This document shows positions 42,601 to 48,090 of a DNA stretch of 64,000 nt, piece after piece. The stretch covers positions 3,348,001 through 3,412,000 of the forward strand of contig NZ_CP037423.1 in assembly GCF_007754155.1 (NCBI RefSeq), written 5' to 3'. The DNA comes from Stieleria neptunia. Lineage in GTDB: Bacteria; Planctomycetota; Planctomycetia; Pirellulales; Pirellulaceae. The notes below the pieces were generated by a model. The model did no database searches. It was not told the DNA's origin and was given only the letters and a program-made list of their open reading frames with translations. The number at the start of each line of letters is the position of its first letter. The stretch's first letter is position 1. The position numbers and the translations under genes were made by a program.

Positions 42601-45387
42601 CTGGGTCAGGCCGCCATAGCCGCTGCCCGGGATCGTCGGATCGTATTGATCGTTGCCGCTGGCGGAAACACCGACGTAGTAAACGCCTTCGTCCAACGAG
42701 GCGATGATGCGGGAATCTTCGCTGAAGTAATCATCGTTTTGGGCGAGTTTCGTCAGACCACCGCCGTCCAGTCGGACCGGCAGGGGGGCCGCGGTGCCGC
42801 TGCTGATATCCGAGTCCGGATCACCCAGGGTGACCGACGCCCGCAGGATCGAGCTGGCGAAGGGGTCATTGTTGATCGCATCGACGACCTGTTGAGCCGT
42901 CACGCTGCTGATGAAGACGCCCTTGCGAGGCAGGTCCAGCAAAACGGCGTTGGCGATCGGATTACCCGAGCTGTCGAAGACGCGATTGACGCGGATTTCG
43001 TCATCGCCGAAACCTCGGTCCGATCGAATGAAACGTACCTCCGTCCCGTTGCCCGAACGGCCGGTGATCAACGCTTCAAAGGTCACGCCGAGCGAGGAAC
43101 CGAATCCGAGATCCGAAACCGTCGACGCACGAGTTTCTTCGAACAACGACAACGTCGTATCCAGCAGGCTGCTGTCGGGCAAACGCTCGGCAAACGACTC
43201 GGCCGTCAACGTTCCCACCTTGTCCGCGTCATCCAATTTGACTTCGAATCGGTACAGGTCAATGTCGACGCTGTCGGGGTTGTGCAGGTATTGACCGTGC
43301 AGGACGTCATAGTTGCTGGGGAACACCGGTTCCAAATCGACCGCGGCAAGCGACGTGTCGATGTTTTGGTTCAGGAACAGGGAATCGAGCGCCATCGTGG
43401 TTTGCGGAGGCAGGTCCGAAGCTTGCTCGAGCCCCAACAGGAAACCGACGGCCGCGGTCGCTTTGCGGGTGAAATCCTCGCCGAAGTCCAGGTTCAAATT
43501 GGCTTGATTGCTGAACACGATCGCCGATTCACTGAACGTCGGATCGATCCGCAGTGACGCGCTGAGGGTCGAGCTGATCGCGCCGGATCGCTCCAGCGTG
43601 GTGTTCGGACGCGATTGCAGATTTGAGGTATCACCGACGGCAAACGTGATGCCTTCGTCGAGTGTCTCGCGGAATTGGACGCCGATCTCGGCCGACCACA
43701 GGTTCAACACTTCACGAATCCGCGTCTTTTGCCGCGCATTGATCTGGTTCAGATAGTCGGTCGAACCCTGGCTGTCAAAAATCCCTTGAAAGTTGTACGC
43801 AATCTCGGTGATGCCATCGAGCGAGTCGGCACCGAAGTTCAAGTTGATGTGACCGCGCAGTCCATCGACGCCGAATTCAAGGTCGCGGTGTCCGGGATCA
43901 TCGTTGCCACCGGCCAGTTCAATCAGGAACGCTTGCGGGTCGATCGATTCGGCCACGACCAGGCTGGTGATGGAGTCGTCTTGACCAAAGATGCCGACGT
44001 CCAGAGAAGTCGTCAGGGTGTCGCCGACGGCGGTCATCTTCAGCGCGGGCGCTCCGATGACGCTGCGCGGCAATTCCAGTCCGCCGCCGTCGTTGACGTC
44101 GCCGTTTCGTTCGGAACGAACCGCCAGCACCGCGGCAACCGAAGGCGTGGCCGCGACGGCGGCTTTGAGTTCGTCGACCGTCGGCAGCGGATCCACGGCG
44201 GGGTCGGCAAGCCCGAAGTTGAACACGACGTTGTTGTTGGCGTCCAAGGAAACCGACAGTCCGCCCGAGCCGGTGCTTTCGAATCGGACTTCGCGCCCGC
44301 TGGCCGCTTCACCGATCTGATTGAGGATAAATTCGACGCGTAACCCGTCGTGCTGGAAATCGGTCACAGCGGTGGGTTGCACCGACAACTGACGGGGCGG
44401 CAAGATCAGGTCGACGCGATCGTCGACGGCGGTGCCGATTCGCAACCGCCACGTTCCGCCTTCTTGTAACTCGTCGGGGGCGATGGCCGGCAGATTGTTG
44501 ATGTCGTCGCTGAAGAACAATCGCGCCGTGTGGGTCGTTTCGTCATAGACCACTTCGTCCGGGAAGAACAACTCGTCATCGGTGGTCCGAACCGTCTCCT
44601 GCGTGAACAGCAGCTGATAGAAGCGAGGGTTCTCCGCCGAGCGCAGGGTGGGGTTGCCGTTGTCGTCGTCTTCGACAAACAACGGATCCTCGTTGAAGTA
44701 GACGACGATCTCGTTGCGGTTCTGTCGGAGCTGGCCGTTGGAATCGCGGATCACCGGTTGGGGCACCACCGACTCGACGAGCGCACCGAGGCTGAGCTTG
44801 AAATCGATTCGCTCGCTGCGTTGGGCCGGATCGCTGGGAAGAAAGAATTCGCCCGCGGTGTTGCGGAGTCCGGTGATGCCCAGGCCGACGTCATCGAAAC
44901 CGAAGACTTCGATGCGGTAGTCGTCATCGGGCAACGATTCGGCGAATCGGACCACCACTTCGTTCTGGTTGGGATCGCCGAGCGTGACCAGACCGCGTTC
45001 GACGCGGACATCGTCGGACGTCCCCAGTTGTCCGTCCTCTCCGGCACGACTGATCTGGATGCCGTCAAACGTTGCCGTGTCCAGCACCTGGTCTTCGTCG
45101 AAACCGAACGTCAGCACGCGGGGCGAGGAATCACGCACGGTATCGTTGGTGATCAGGGCGCCCTCGTTGGGCTGAATCCCGATTAATTGCGGGCCGGCCA
45201 ACAACTGACGCGGCTCGAGTGATTCCAGCAACCGACGTCGCCGCAACTCACGCGGCTTGGACGAGCGTCGTTTCTTGTTTCGCCCTGAAACAGCGGATGC
45301 GGCAGAACGTGACTCAATGATGTTCGACTCGATGACGTCCTGGGGAGCAATGTTGGACGTTGAGTGCTTTCGCTCACGCGAAGTCAT
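27697..45387 (-). CDS. giant exported LEPR-XLL protein with catalytically dead matrixin-like region, beta-helix and dockerin
   Basis: About 5896 residues from the ATG at 45385-45387, chosen because GAAGG lies 8 bases before it; an ATG five codons upstream (45402) lacks a ribosome site. LLESLEPRQLLAGPQLIGI near residue 60 is a textbook LEPR-XLL motif. The region around residues 560-690 aligns by eye with the matrixin-like region of the neighbour, but reads TAAVGFLLGLEQASD where the paralogue has FHEIGHSLGLGHSYD, so the zinc site is gone. Beta-helix repeats follow (about 1160-1920), then PPC-like modules and a repeated 70-90-residue module (DGDxFxIxDG ... FEFD ... AxxIxxAI), densest at about 4010-4610. 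A GEVED domain (about 4910-5026), about five cadherin/Ig-like repeats and a two-motif dockerin (about 5720-5790) precede the tail. It is presumably surface-exposed and non-proteolytic. Confidence 0.9.
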   Translation of the reverse strand: MTSRERKHSTSNIAPQDVIESNIIESRSAASAVSGRNKKRRSSKPRELRRRRLLESLEPRQLLAGPQLIGIQPNEGALITNDTVRDSSPRVLTFGFDEDQVLDTATFDGIQISRAGEDGQLGTSDDVRVERGLVTLGDPNQNEVVVRFAESLPDDDYRIEVFGFDDVGLGITGLRNTAGEFFLPSDPAQRSERIDFKLSLGALVESVVPQPVIRDSNGQLRQNRNEIVVYFNEDPLFVEDDDNGNPTLRSAENPRFYQLLFTQETVRTTDDELFFPDEVVYDETTHTARLFFSDDINNLPAIAPDELQEGGTWRLRIGTAVDDRVDLILPPRQLSVQPTAVTDFQHDGLRVEFILNQIGEAASGREVRFESTGSGGLSVSLDANNNVVFNFGLADPAVDPLPTVDELKAAVAATPSVAAVLAVRSERNGDVNDGGGLELPRSVIGAPALKMTAVGDTLTTSLDVGIFGQDDSITSLVVAESIDPQAFLIELAGGNDDPGHRDLEFGVDGLRGHINLNFGADSLDGITEIAYNFQGIFDSQGSTDYLNQINARQKTRIREVLNLWSAEIGVQFRETLDEGITFAVGDTSNLQSRPNTTLERSGAISSTLSASLRIDPTFSESAIVFSNQANLNLDFGEDFTRKATAAVGFLLGLEQASDLPPQTTMALDSLFLNQNIDTSLAAVDLEPVFPSNYDVLHGQYLHNPDSVDIDLYRFEVKLDDADKVGTLTAESFAERLPDSSLLDTTLSLFEETRASTVSDLGFGSSLGVTFEALITGRSGNGTEVRFIRSDRGFGDDEIRVNRVFDSSGNPIANAVLLDLPRKGVFISSVTAQQVVDAINNDPFASSILRASVTLGDPDSDISSGTAAPLPVRLDGGGLTKLAQNDDYFSEDSRIIASLDEGVYYVGVSASGNDQYDPTIPGSGYGGLTQGAYELHLKFEPLVDEVDVIRDLDSSRDGVPGTPLDGDGDGAPGGANNFWFQTRPENRIVNFTDDGDAVVPGQTITIVSGTGIIRTYQFVPIGGQPIPGNVPVFYSDGTSGFPTPSGNLASALASAINFRQNETGVSVQRVGTGLEFTGERSIALSNGFRAAVAIGRNIFVDKTAGPNADGSLENPFNNIANSDVANAFGSAIDGDIVRIVGNGGLDGLVETEADNFSYKIGLTDVGGRSLEDGRTMDVPRGVTTMIDAGAILKLRGSYINVGSSTLQVDRSGGALQVLGAPRLVGLSLEGDPVSTTLISDVDAGLDGYDDGSVIITSIRDRLADADAAGDSPPSQAGDWGGLIFRRDLDQFEGRRDLEDEGIFLQRVNHAEIRYGGSSNVLIDSVQQLVNPILVINLRPTVTFNEITFSADSAISASPDSFEETSYQSPRFQQAGEFTADYDRIGPEIYDNLLVENTVNGLFVRVPTTATQTPREMTVSGRFDDIDVVHVLPENLVIASKPGGSITDGFAPSLSLVSARELPGGSLAAGTYLYKMTFVDEDGFESLASADQFSFTVSDDDSSVELTALPLISRGNDYVSRRLYRAEASANPEFRLVADLGASSASFIDDLALDAGTPGIVTLDLNRTGTRGRLDGSLVMDPGIVMKLSGSRIELQPGAVMLAEGDGSNPIVMTSIRDDRYGAGGTFDTNNDDGSPVFQAPSHGDWAGIYAGPTSSISIDNGVISYAGGISLIEGGESIGFVPLQLQQADGRITNSRFEFNDSGQDGAGPLGRFGRLAVAPSTIFIRGSQPVIVGNTFIDNDGSIIDIDVDSLTGERVIDTGRETGSINRISELDDNYGPMVRFNRYDDNDLPGLDQITGMEIRGGTLATESVWDDTDIVHLVFDSIIVDNIHSGGGLKLRSRPDESLVVKLGDQDNPLLTELSSGQGTPNSATIGTGLTASGTPNDAIDRIGGSISILGLPDAPVVLTSFRDDTVGAGLTPEGTQFTDNNGDKSNSRPEANDWRSILLDQWSNDRNVDVIPELELATEVAPGLNGSVQNAQVLGELATSLTASDEVLRLGFEVEGFLSNPNDVDTYSFTGSPGTEIWVDIDKTSFTLDSVIELLDASGNVLARSNDSGDEIANGSTVEVFDPRLEGVTTSLQARDPQFSEFGVGGVYEDFDTTNPRDAGIHFTLTGNPTNPNSRSTYFFRVRSASVNPDDAAGGLTRGGYRFQVRLSEDQEFPGSVVRYSDIRYANHGVHVQGLMGTSPLLGEASENEVADPFNADNSQISPPVLIDTTTNSTEIPSQRAQYLGNIVENRNNVISVAGELSSSADVDFYQIDLLNDDIDDAIRSMIFDIDYAAGFNRPDTNISVFYDPDGEFSEALEPRLVLFGTNSNVLDDLTSPNGENDGSEKLSRGSISTGDPLIGPVTLPEGTYYIAVTGAGVEPVALTSSQFVRREPINSVRRIVEQRFDTSEGFSTAGGPVVPDFFTNVDISASEFELAGDGMFGHGTPGHFDGTSGPAQTFGQVFSEFFVAGGDAPGFAFAGFGAADLDALNWSLDDNVEIGGDFVFNSSDNTSTSIPHVSINGTLGGDRSDLYQFTVDTDNARVILDIDDGHSFVNELDPDSENIVFVPDPTSVDTTLRLFREDPVTGRYTQVFTNTLSSTLDGRSGSNSVLDPFFDSAAFGTPDLLAGTYVVAISQSQVNVSVDANTGAITTANTDPLFGPLDYRLHVSVEDHLLPQGVLGNQTLHYNRLTNADPATITSQPFDLSGYVDVDLPTFYFNYRFDPFVDTFFNSDDVQIRIFSNENPTGRLIASNANLQADDTWFQFREDIGDFAGDTGIRVEVTYTPVSGTSVENDGLFLDDFIIGFAERGETIFNTPGGTDEFIGFGSGGTGEYQLETRPATPYAAPIGFGTVDLVEDFDTNDRHNQSFTVVAPDGSQLTDGDTFILGDGASIQTFEFTTTPGTVQFGNTPVLFDAGDSPAEIAEAIRTAITQQTGIEIEASSAAGQDNEPMTDGRLSLAGSARGSFVAIDSVAGAPPLGTALSRDADGHLLLPAILHDGYGDSNYVRTQGQVIIDSNTISDVRAIGVWAEPGVRDIDPEDVRDNDFSFGTPTFLPLIDGNHPFLQYPPVGNTYPGYARNLPILNDSVLGGLAPGIVVSNNTIDQAGYSGVKVDGEAAPFVLDVFDMIELDTLDPNIAGAGNRTILEGALLTIDAGGTRVTFEFEEIDGVAGPVGSGTQGGNGVRDGHVPIYYREDVASGYNRTAAADRVSYSSIELATSIMQSIQGSILVTNGLVELVTPTIGPSPYRRNQAFEFLQQTPMSFDSAAVYLQGASAVYFRGSQNAFTTTQAPVAESVQPFARIVNNTIYGSDGLESQFPEADDESNDVMADAIDTKVGPSHRNVYTSTAVLGDNVGPLGPGGDVDFYRVNLDLGDRLVIDVDTVAGGANTAIQIFNELGERQSFDGGNGNASLVSLAATAPDHLDPASTGLAGGLVQDDVNTRDPFVDFFAPQKGVYYVAISADSNLSFDPNSISGRTGATADLGGYTINMETYAPRTHVISADTGRATGMVGSDVIGTTFVITQVADLPANFIVGGVTNARTFEFVPLGGAAQAGNIPIEVGDANQAEDFLPDIMRAISDAIEPRVGNLRVNYGANAHPLPNNDTTEVPGPIARVRATALGGYESDNQGIVNTTRRGLENGVLMTHRDGFGNTVDHDFHSTIVLDQDTIGYGHDRRTTAGSGTTENYVFVENAAKIELSPEAIAAGLRLDPAPGFDIDQVINETGIMVTAGASPAILNNVLLNLHESVVVEETHSPGFSAVGGDQQVKPMEVVVVGSVFQHDEPEAPVFTDAPLVIVGHTTDANKGPSNVNGGTDDFNLTNVDDAVTLVNPGGDNFLPAPFSSVIDSNVDSLRERSALSSLRESIGLPISNVLAPKRDVTGVKRADNPLYPNTGQGSSIFGDRGSVELADLVGPIAIAEAPRDNDAEGIDTDPNVSFINLDGGVYEQFRIQLRDSGDSSDPFAGSGIDNNTIVVSEIAGIRDRGANVTLFEDDRLLTEGIDYTFNYDETKSTITLTPLAGIWNNERAYRIEMNNRDRTVLIAPNADQINDGDQIEITDSNGGKVVFEFESGFVIQMPEALTVEVPIEGTNQGGLIDGGVFTINDGVNPVVVFEFDLDGTSLPSSIPVSLPTTPTPTEPDELDAFRNTIAENIAAAIASQATSLNVDVQVDGPRVIIGSEPNTRVDAATSGLVTAPRTLGLQVPSAGADVGGVQAGETFEISNGTFVQGFQFIDSTRPTPAPGFIGISIDPLPGPPTVPLDADAVATAIQNAILNSALELTPTIIGTTVYLDLPASGSATVPSGQLRTVGVSRTPADGDLITFTPNDGSDPVIFEINRTDERDSDGNLIGVNGDGVSDQNHIPINITRLTTGDAMAELAAGEIKARSIPGLLANDVNPIDGGILKIGGQPGLLLSVSGTSLEVVGSPDVTGPSTLQIFGPLLISVPFTAPNDGDSFTILDNGGTPISFEFDSNNILNNPNAVRILFSRFDDQDTVATSVVNAINGSTVGLTATNLGGGTISLGLIPSSRVDVTNTSLTSRRGIVSDGERITVTQGNLSVTYEFESVNNGGGVTGNNVPVPFEPGSTQLAVSQSLAAAITNNPRGLNLSAAVEFDNTVSPPVPRVALRDLPGTVVDVTAAPSLILTGVPGGAIPISISPADTPFDIKQAILSAINSVNLGPDGVVTTLAAQDRGGATLFVENGVLIDGPLTNYFLPAIRDVQGNALEANRTDNTTQFTILMPTVGLDYGDAPDPVLNIPGRYPTRLVNDGARHVVTEGLHLGSTIDADLDGQSSVGADGDDALTGVSTTGTLFSVTTVNGSTAVNVNIATVDPTTRDGDTITINTGVRTATLEFDLNGRFDEDHYAIRPADPTSVESILQAIADAIEESPVEPAAIELVSTSIVISGDDEDGVSFSSYQNPSGVFNSNVVTPISFTVTGSGILQGWIDYDGDGDWSESEAIAFFDPGADPNTALPRTSLALTGDGSRSFTFDTYVPESAPAPLFPTYTTARFRFSRTGNLSPVGLSLSGEVEDYQVLLLNGEPPQLNDNTTTRRFTVDEGQVLQALDIDGNLTGTVPSDDGLLVGVFDRDGDPVSILPEDATVRDLFTENGTLAGELDLNTNGTFTFRPEENFNGSISFLARVTDIKSNPEQQLVNDTAITVTIDVLPVNDKPFATETDVLTTATIDEDQVTIFLAEDLIDPFYAAGPDNELNQQLIFQSVSSPNLGDSISSLGGILEILPDGRGVRYTPPTDYNGDTPDVFNFVVADVPGGNLISQAADKPGTVSITINAVNDPPIAGNDSFNATEDQNLPIAIIGGGGLVGILDNDRPGPLNEGDQTISLVPGQFPTTAPLTRTARGGIVRQQGGQLVYTPPGLFSGPDSFTYRIVDSEGAESTGLVTIDVGGENDAPIFQGVDGERDAQDKPVEVISLAESKPNAQSTVYDLDTWFTDPENDTLSYQVTSSNPSIVQVDLQASTLTLTRPAFAFGTVALTVQAFDGNVTTEQEVTVSIINENDSPLIIGSLDPLSGNEDETTSRQLTSVFSDPDGDTLTYDVARLGSIIRPSDTQIANHPLISTIDFDGDQIIITPKADQFGEVTIEIEASDGSFRVSDSFTFTVNPVPDAPVGFDDGYNVAIGSILRVLNPADGLLRNDRDADGDPIAVDLATVTPPGLGTLDLNADGTFTYTSNAGDVGSVDTFTYRVVDNPSSGSPRYSAFHTVTLTLTRSRYQNPVQGMESDVTADGNISPIDALRVINFLGRRDTTSGQVPVGDIGSSPPDFYDVDGNGFVNPFDALLVINTLAQAQNAGQGEGEQVVRELSTASTVSFATANSDFLPTTNVERPIEREQESSTIADSTDALLTAGINIEPVSSQQAGSVLIESSAETPSEETIDHAISDFLTELEGSFEL

Positions 45388-45531
45388 AGACCAGACCTTC
45401 ATGGGGGCTTCGCTGCATACGGTTGGCTTTCGCTATCCGCGGCAGACCGGCCGGTGGGGTGGACAATCGTGTTGTGGGTCGGGCGATCTCGGGTTCAACA
45501 AACCGCCCAAAAAAACAAGGCAAAATGACAA

Positions 45532-45556
45532 GCCGTCCCTCGACCTGGAGGACGGC
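45532..45556 (-). promoter_or_regulatory. stem-loop in predicted 5' leader of the giant gene
   Basis: GCCGTCC (45532-45538) and GGACGGC (45550-45556) are exact inverted repeats with an 11-base loop. On the minus strand the hairpin begins about 17 bases after the candidate -10 box, so it would be near the 5' end of the transcript. It could stabilise the very long mRNA; this is inference only. Confidence 0.3.
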
Positions 45557-45572
45557 CGAGAAACGAGTGCCG

Positions 45573-45600
45573 AGTATAGTTCGACCGAAAAAACCCGCAA
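45573..45600 (-). promoter_or_regulatory. candidate sigma70-type promoter of the 27697-45387 gene
   Basis: On the minus strand TTGCGG (45595-45600), 16 bp, then TATACT (45573-45578). It lies about 186 bp upstream of the chosen start codon and has the same -10 and spacing as the candidate promoter of the other giant gene. Confidence 0.35.
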
Positions 45601-45753
45601 ATAAATGCGTGCTCCGACGGTCAATGCAGTCACTTTTCGGTGGTGGACCCTGCCGATCGTGACGGTACAAACGCCGAAATGAGACAGCCAGCACCGGCCC
45701 GTCCGGGTGGTGGCGGCACGGAAAACACCGGGGAATTGGCTTTCCCGGCACAT

Positions 45754-45771
45754 TCCAACGTCGACGTTGGA
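45754..45771. promoter_or_regulatory. 18-bp perfect palindrome, possible operator
   Basis: TCCAACGTCGACGTTGGA equals its own reverse complement. It lies in the 758-bp divergent region between the giant gene (minus strand) and the membrane coiled-coil gene at 46146 (plus strand), a place where one dimeric regulator could act on both. The rest of this region shows no gene; frames there lack family character. Confidence 0.35.
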
Positions 45772-46060
45772 CGACGATTCGCTGTCAAAGTTCCTCAGAT
45801 TCATGCAGCTCGGGGCGAGTGGCCCATTTCGCCCACCTGATTGGGGCGTTTCGGTGTGAGGGTTTCCCGTCAGTCGACGTTTATTCAGTTCTAATCGTTG
45901 CACCATCCGATCCGCCGGCAGGGAGCGACGGCCGTTCATCGCCGCAGAATCTGACTCTGCCCGCCGGGTGGGACCGATTCCGAAAGCTGAACCGGTTGCA
46001 TCACCATTGCCACCGCCGGCGACCGGGGTGAAACACATCGCATTTTGTCGCTTTCGATGC

Positions 46061-46090
46061 TTGACCCCGCGGGTGGGACTCCCTTACCCT
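46061..46090 (+). promoter_or_regulatory. candidate promoter of the 46146 gene
   Basis: TTGACC (46061-46066), an 18-bp spacer and TACCCT (46085-46090) stand 56 bp upstream of the ATG. The -35 matches five of six consensus bases, the -10 only three. Confidence 0.35.
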
Positions 46091-46145
46091 AGACAGCGAG
46101 TCTTTTTCGCCCGACCGCCCCTTTGAGTTGATTCTCGAGGCCGAC

Positions 46146-47696
46146 ATGAGCAACGATTCGCGAAGTTCTCGTCACAGCCACTCGCCGACGACGAGCCCCA
46201 TTGAGTCCCTGACACACTCGGTACGCAAGCGACTGTGGCTGGCTTCGGTCACCCAAGGCGTGACATCGGGCTTGCTGATCGGCACCGCCGCCGCGCTCGT
46301 GTTCGCACTCTCACGCGCTTTATTAGCGCCCGCCACGCACTGGGGTTGGGCGTTGGGCATTTCCCTGCTGGGCGGTCTGATCGGATTGTTGATCGGTGCC
46401 ACCCGGGTCCGCAGTGCCCAGGCAGCCGCACGACTGATCGACGAGCACTTTGATCTGAAAGACCGATCGATCACGACGCTCGAATTCCTCGCCGCAAACG
46501 ACGAAACGTCCGGCTCCCATCAAACCGCCAAACGGCTTCAAATCGAAGAAGCCAACACGCACTTGAATCGCGTCGATGCCAATCAGTGTGTTTCCATCCA
46601 GCCGTGGAACCAGCCGCTTCGTTGGGCCGCGGGATTGGCCGCCGTGATGCTGGTCGTTCTGGCGCTGACCGGTAGCGGGCTCAATGAAGTCGACGCCAAC
46701 CCGGTGCTCGCACTGGCGACCGAACAATCGATGTCGCTCCGCGAGACGATGTTGCCCGAACTCGAAGAACTCGCCAAAGAGCACGAAGACCCCGAGATCG
46801 AAAAGCTGCTCGAAGAGTTGCGTGAAAAAGTCGACGAGATGGAATCCGAATCGATCGACGAGAACGACCTGATGGCTTCGCTCTCGGAAATGGAACAATC
46901 GCTCGCCGAAGCGCGTGAAGCGATGCAATTGGAAATGACCGATGCCACCATGCAAGCGCTCGCCGCCGCCATCAAACCGTCCGACCAACTGCAACAAGCC
47001 GCCAAGGCGATGGAGTCGCAGGACTACGAAAAGGCCAGCGAAGAACTGGAATCGGTCGATCCTTCCAAAATCGGTGACAAACAACGCCGCGCCGTCGCCG
47101 ACAACCTGAAAAAGATGGTCGCAAAACTCAGTCAAGGAAAAAACGGCCAACTCAGCGAGTCGATCTCGCAACTCGCCGAAGGCCTGAGCAACAAAAACAT
47201 GAAAGAGTGCAAAGCCTGCCTCTCCAAGTTGGCCAGCCAATGCAAGAAACAAGGCGAGTGCAAAAAGATCGGCCAGTGCATGTCCTGCCAACTCAATCGT
47301 CTCTCCGAATGCAAGAGCCAGTGCCGCGGCCAGTGCCAATCGAACATCGCGAAAAAGTCCAACAGCCCCAGCACCAAGGCCGGCATCGCCTCCAGCGGCC
47401 AACCGCTCGGTGACAAGGCGACCAGTCTGGACAGCACCCGCAAAGAAGAACAGCTGACCGGCGTTCAAGGCGAAGGGCCCAGCGAAACCGAAATCACGCA
47501 GGCCCCCGAGGGTGAACAAGACGCCGCACGGGCCTACGCCGGCAAGTACAACGACTTCCGCCGCCAAGCCGAAGCTGTGCTCGACTCCGAACCGCTGCCC
47601 ATGGGCGTTCGCGAAACCGTGCGAACCTACTTCGAAGCGATTCGCCCCAACAGCGAAGAAGCCGCCGCATCGGCCGAGCCGGTCACCACGCCTTAA
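46146..47696 (+). CDS. membrane-anchored coiled-coil protein with Cys-rich segment
   Basis: 516 residues from the ATG at 46146, which has GAGG shortly upstream; a TTG six codons earlier is less likely. Two close membrane segments lie at about residues 40-90 (GVTSGLLIGTAAALVFALS and WALGISLLGGLIGLLIGAT). RSAQAAARLIDEHFDLKDRS then follows, a segment I associate with DUF4175-like membrane proteins, and a third membrane segment lies at about 160-180. The remainder is a Glu/Lys-rich coiled coil interrupted at about residues 352-400 by eleven or so cysteines in short spacings (CKACLSKL, CKKQGECKKIGQCMSC, CKSQCRGQCQ). These could bind metal or form disulfides. No enzyme motif is visible. The function is unknown. 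Confidence 0.75.
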   Translation: MSNDSRSSRHSHSPTTSPIESLTHSVRKRLWLASVTQGVTSGLLIGTAAALVFALSRALLAPATHWGWALGISLLGGLIGLLIGATRVRSAQAAARLIDEHFDLKDRSITTLEFLAANDETSGSHQTAKRLQIEEANTHLNRVDANQCVSIQPWNQPLRWAAGLAAVMLVVLALTGSGLNEVDANPVLALATEQSMSLRETMLPELEELAKEHEDPEIEKLLEELREKVDEMESESIDENDLMASLSEMEQSLAEAREAMQLEMTDATMQALAAAIKPSDQLQQAAKAMESQDYEKASEELESVDPSKIGDKQRRAVADNLKKMVAKLSQGKNGQLSESISQLAEGLSNKNMKECKACLSKLASQCKKQGECKKIGQCMSCQLNRLSECKSQCRGQCQSNIAKKSNSPSTKAGIASSGQPLGDKATSLDSTRKEEQLTGVQGEGPSETEITQAPEGEQDAARAYAGKYNDFRRQAEAVLDSEPLPMGVRETVRTYFEAIRPNSEEAAASAEPVTTP

Positions 47697-47844
47697 GCTG
47701 AGCCGATGCCACTTGATTTGGCACCAATGGTGTCAGCGGAACGGCACGAGCGGTCTGTCGATTGAGTCGGGAACTGCTGAGTCAATCGTGAGCCGCTGGC
47801 CGTAAGGCCTCGGGCGGGCGCCGGCATGCCCGGACGTTTAGGAG

Positions 47845-47945
47845 CGTCGGAAGAATAAGTGGCGGGGATTGATTGTGGGATAGGCTTCCAGCCTGTCGTT
47901 TTCGTCATGACAGGCTGGAAGCCTATCCCACTTATTTTTCCGACG
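47845..47945. repeat. complete palindromic element with 23-bp arms and outer inverted repeat
   Basis: Arms at 47875-47897 and 47909-47931 are exact reverse complements around an 11-base loop. An outer pair, CGTCGGAAGAATAAGT at 47845-47860 and its near-perfect complement at 47930-47945, encloses them, giving a MITE-like unit of about 100 bp. It lies between the ends of two convergent genes. The remainder of the 394-bp gap (47697-48090) shows nothing else that I recognise. Confidence 0.85.
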
Positions 47946-48090
47946 GCCGCTTACGCGTCGCGGCTCACTAAAACGACAGCCCGCTTGCGCCCTGCTGCTA
48001 ACCAATGCTTCACAGCGTCACCCATCATTCTGCCCCGTATCATTCTGCCATCTCTCTCCCTGACCCGCAGGCGTGGCGAAAGACGTTCTG

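Noticed and set aside
45433..46038. A 201-codon minus-strand frame in the divergent region
   Set aside because: It covers the candidate promoter and palindrome, is rich in Arg/Ser/Pro/Cys and has no recognisable domain or ribosome site.
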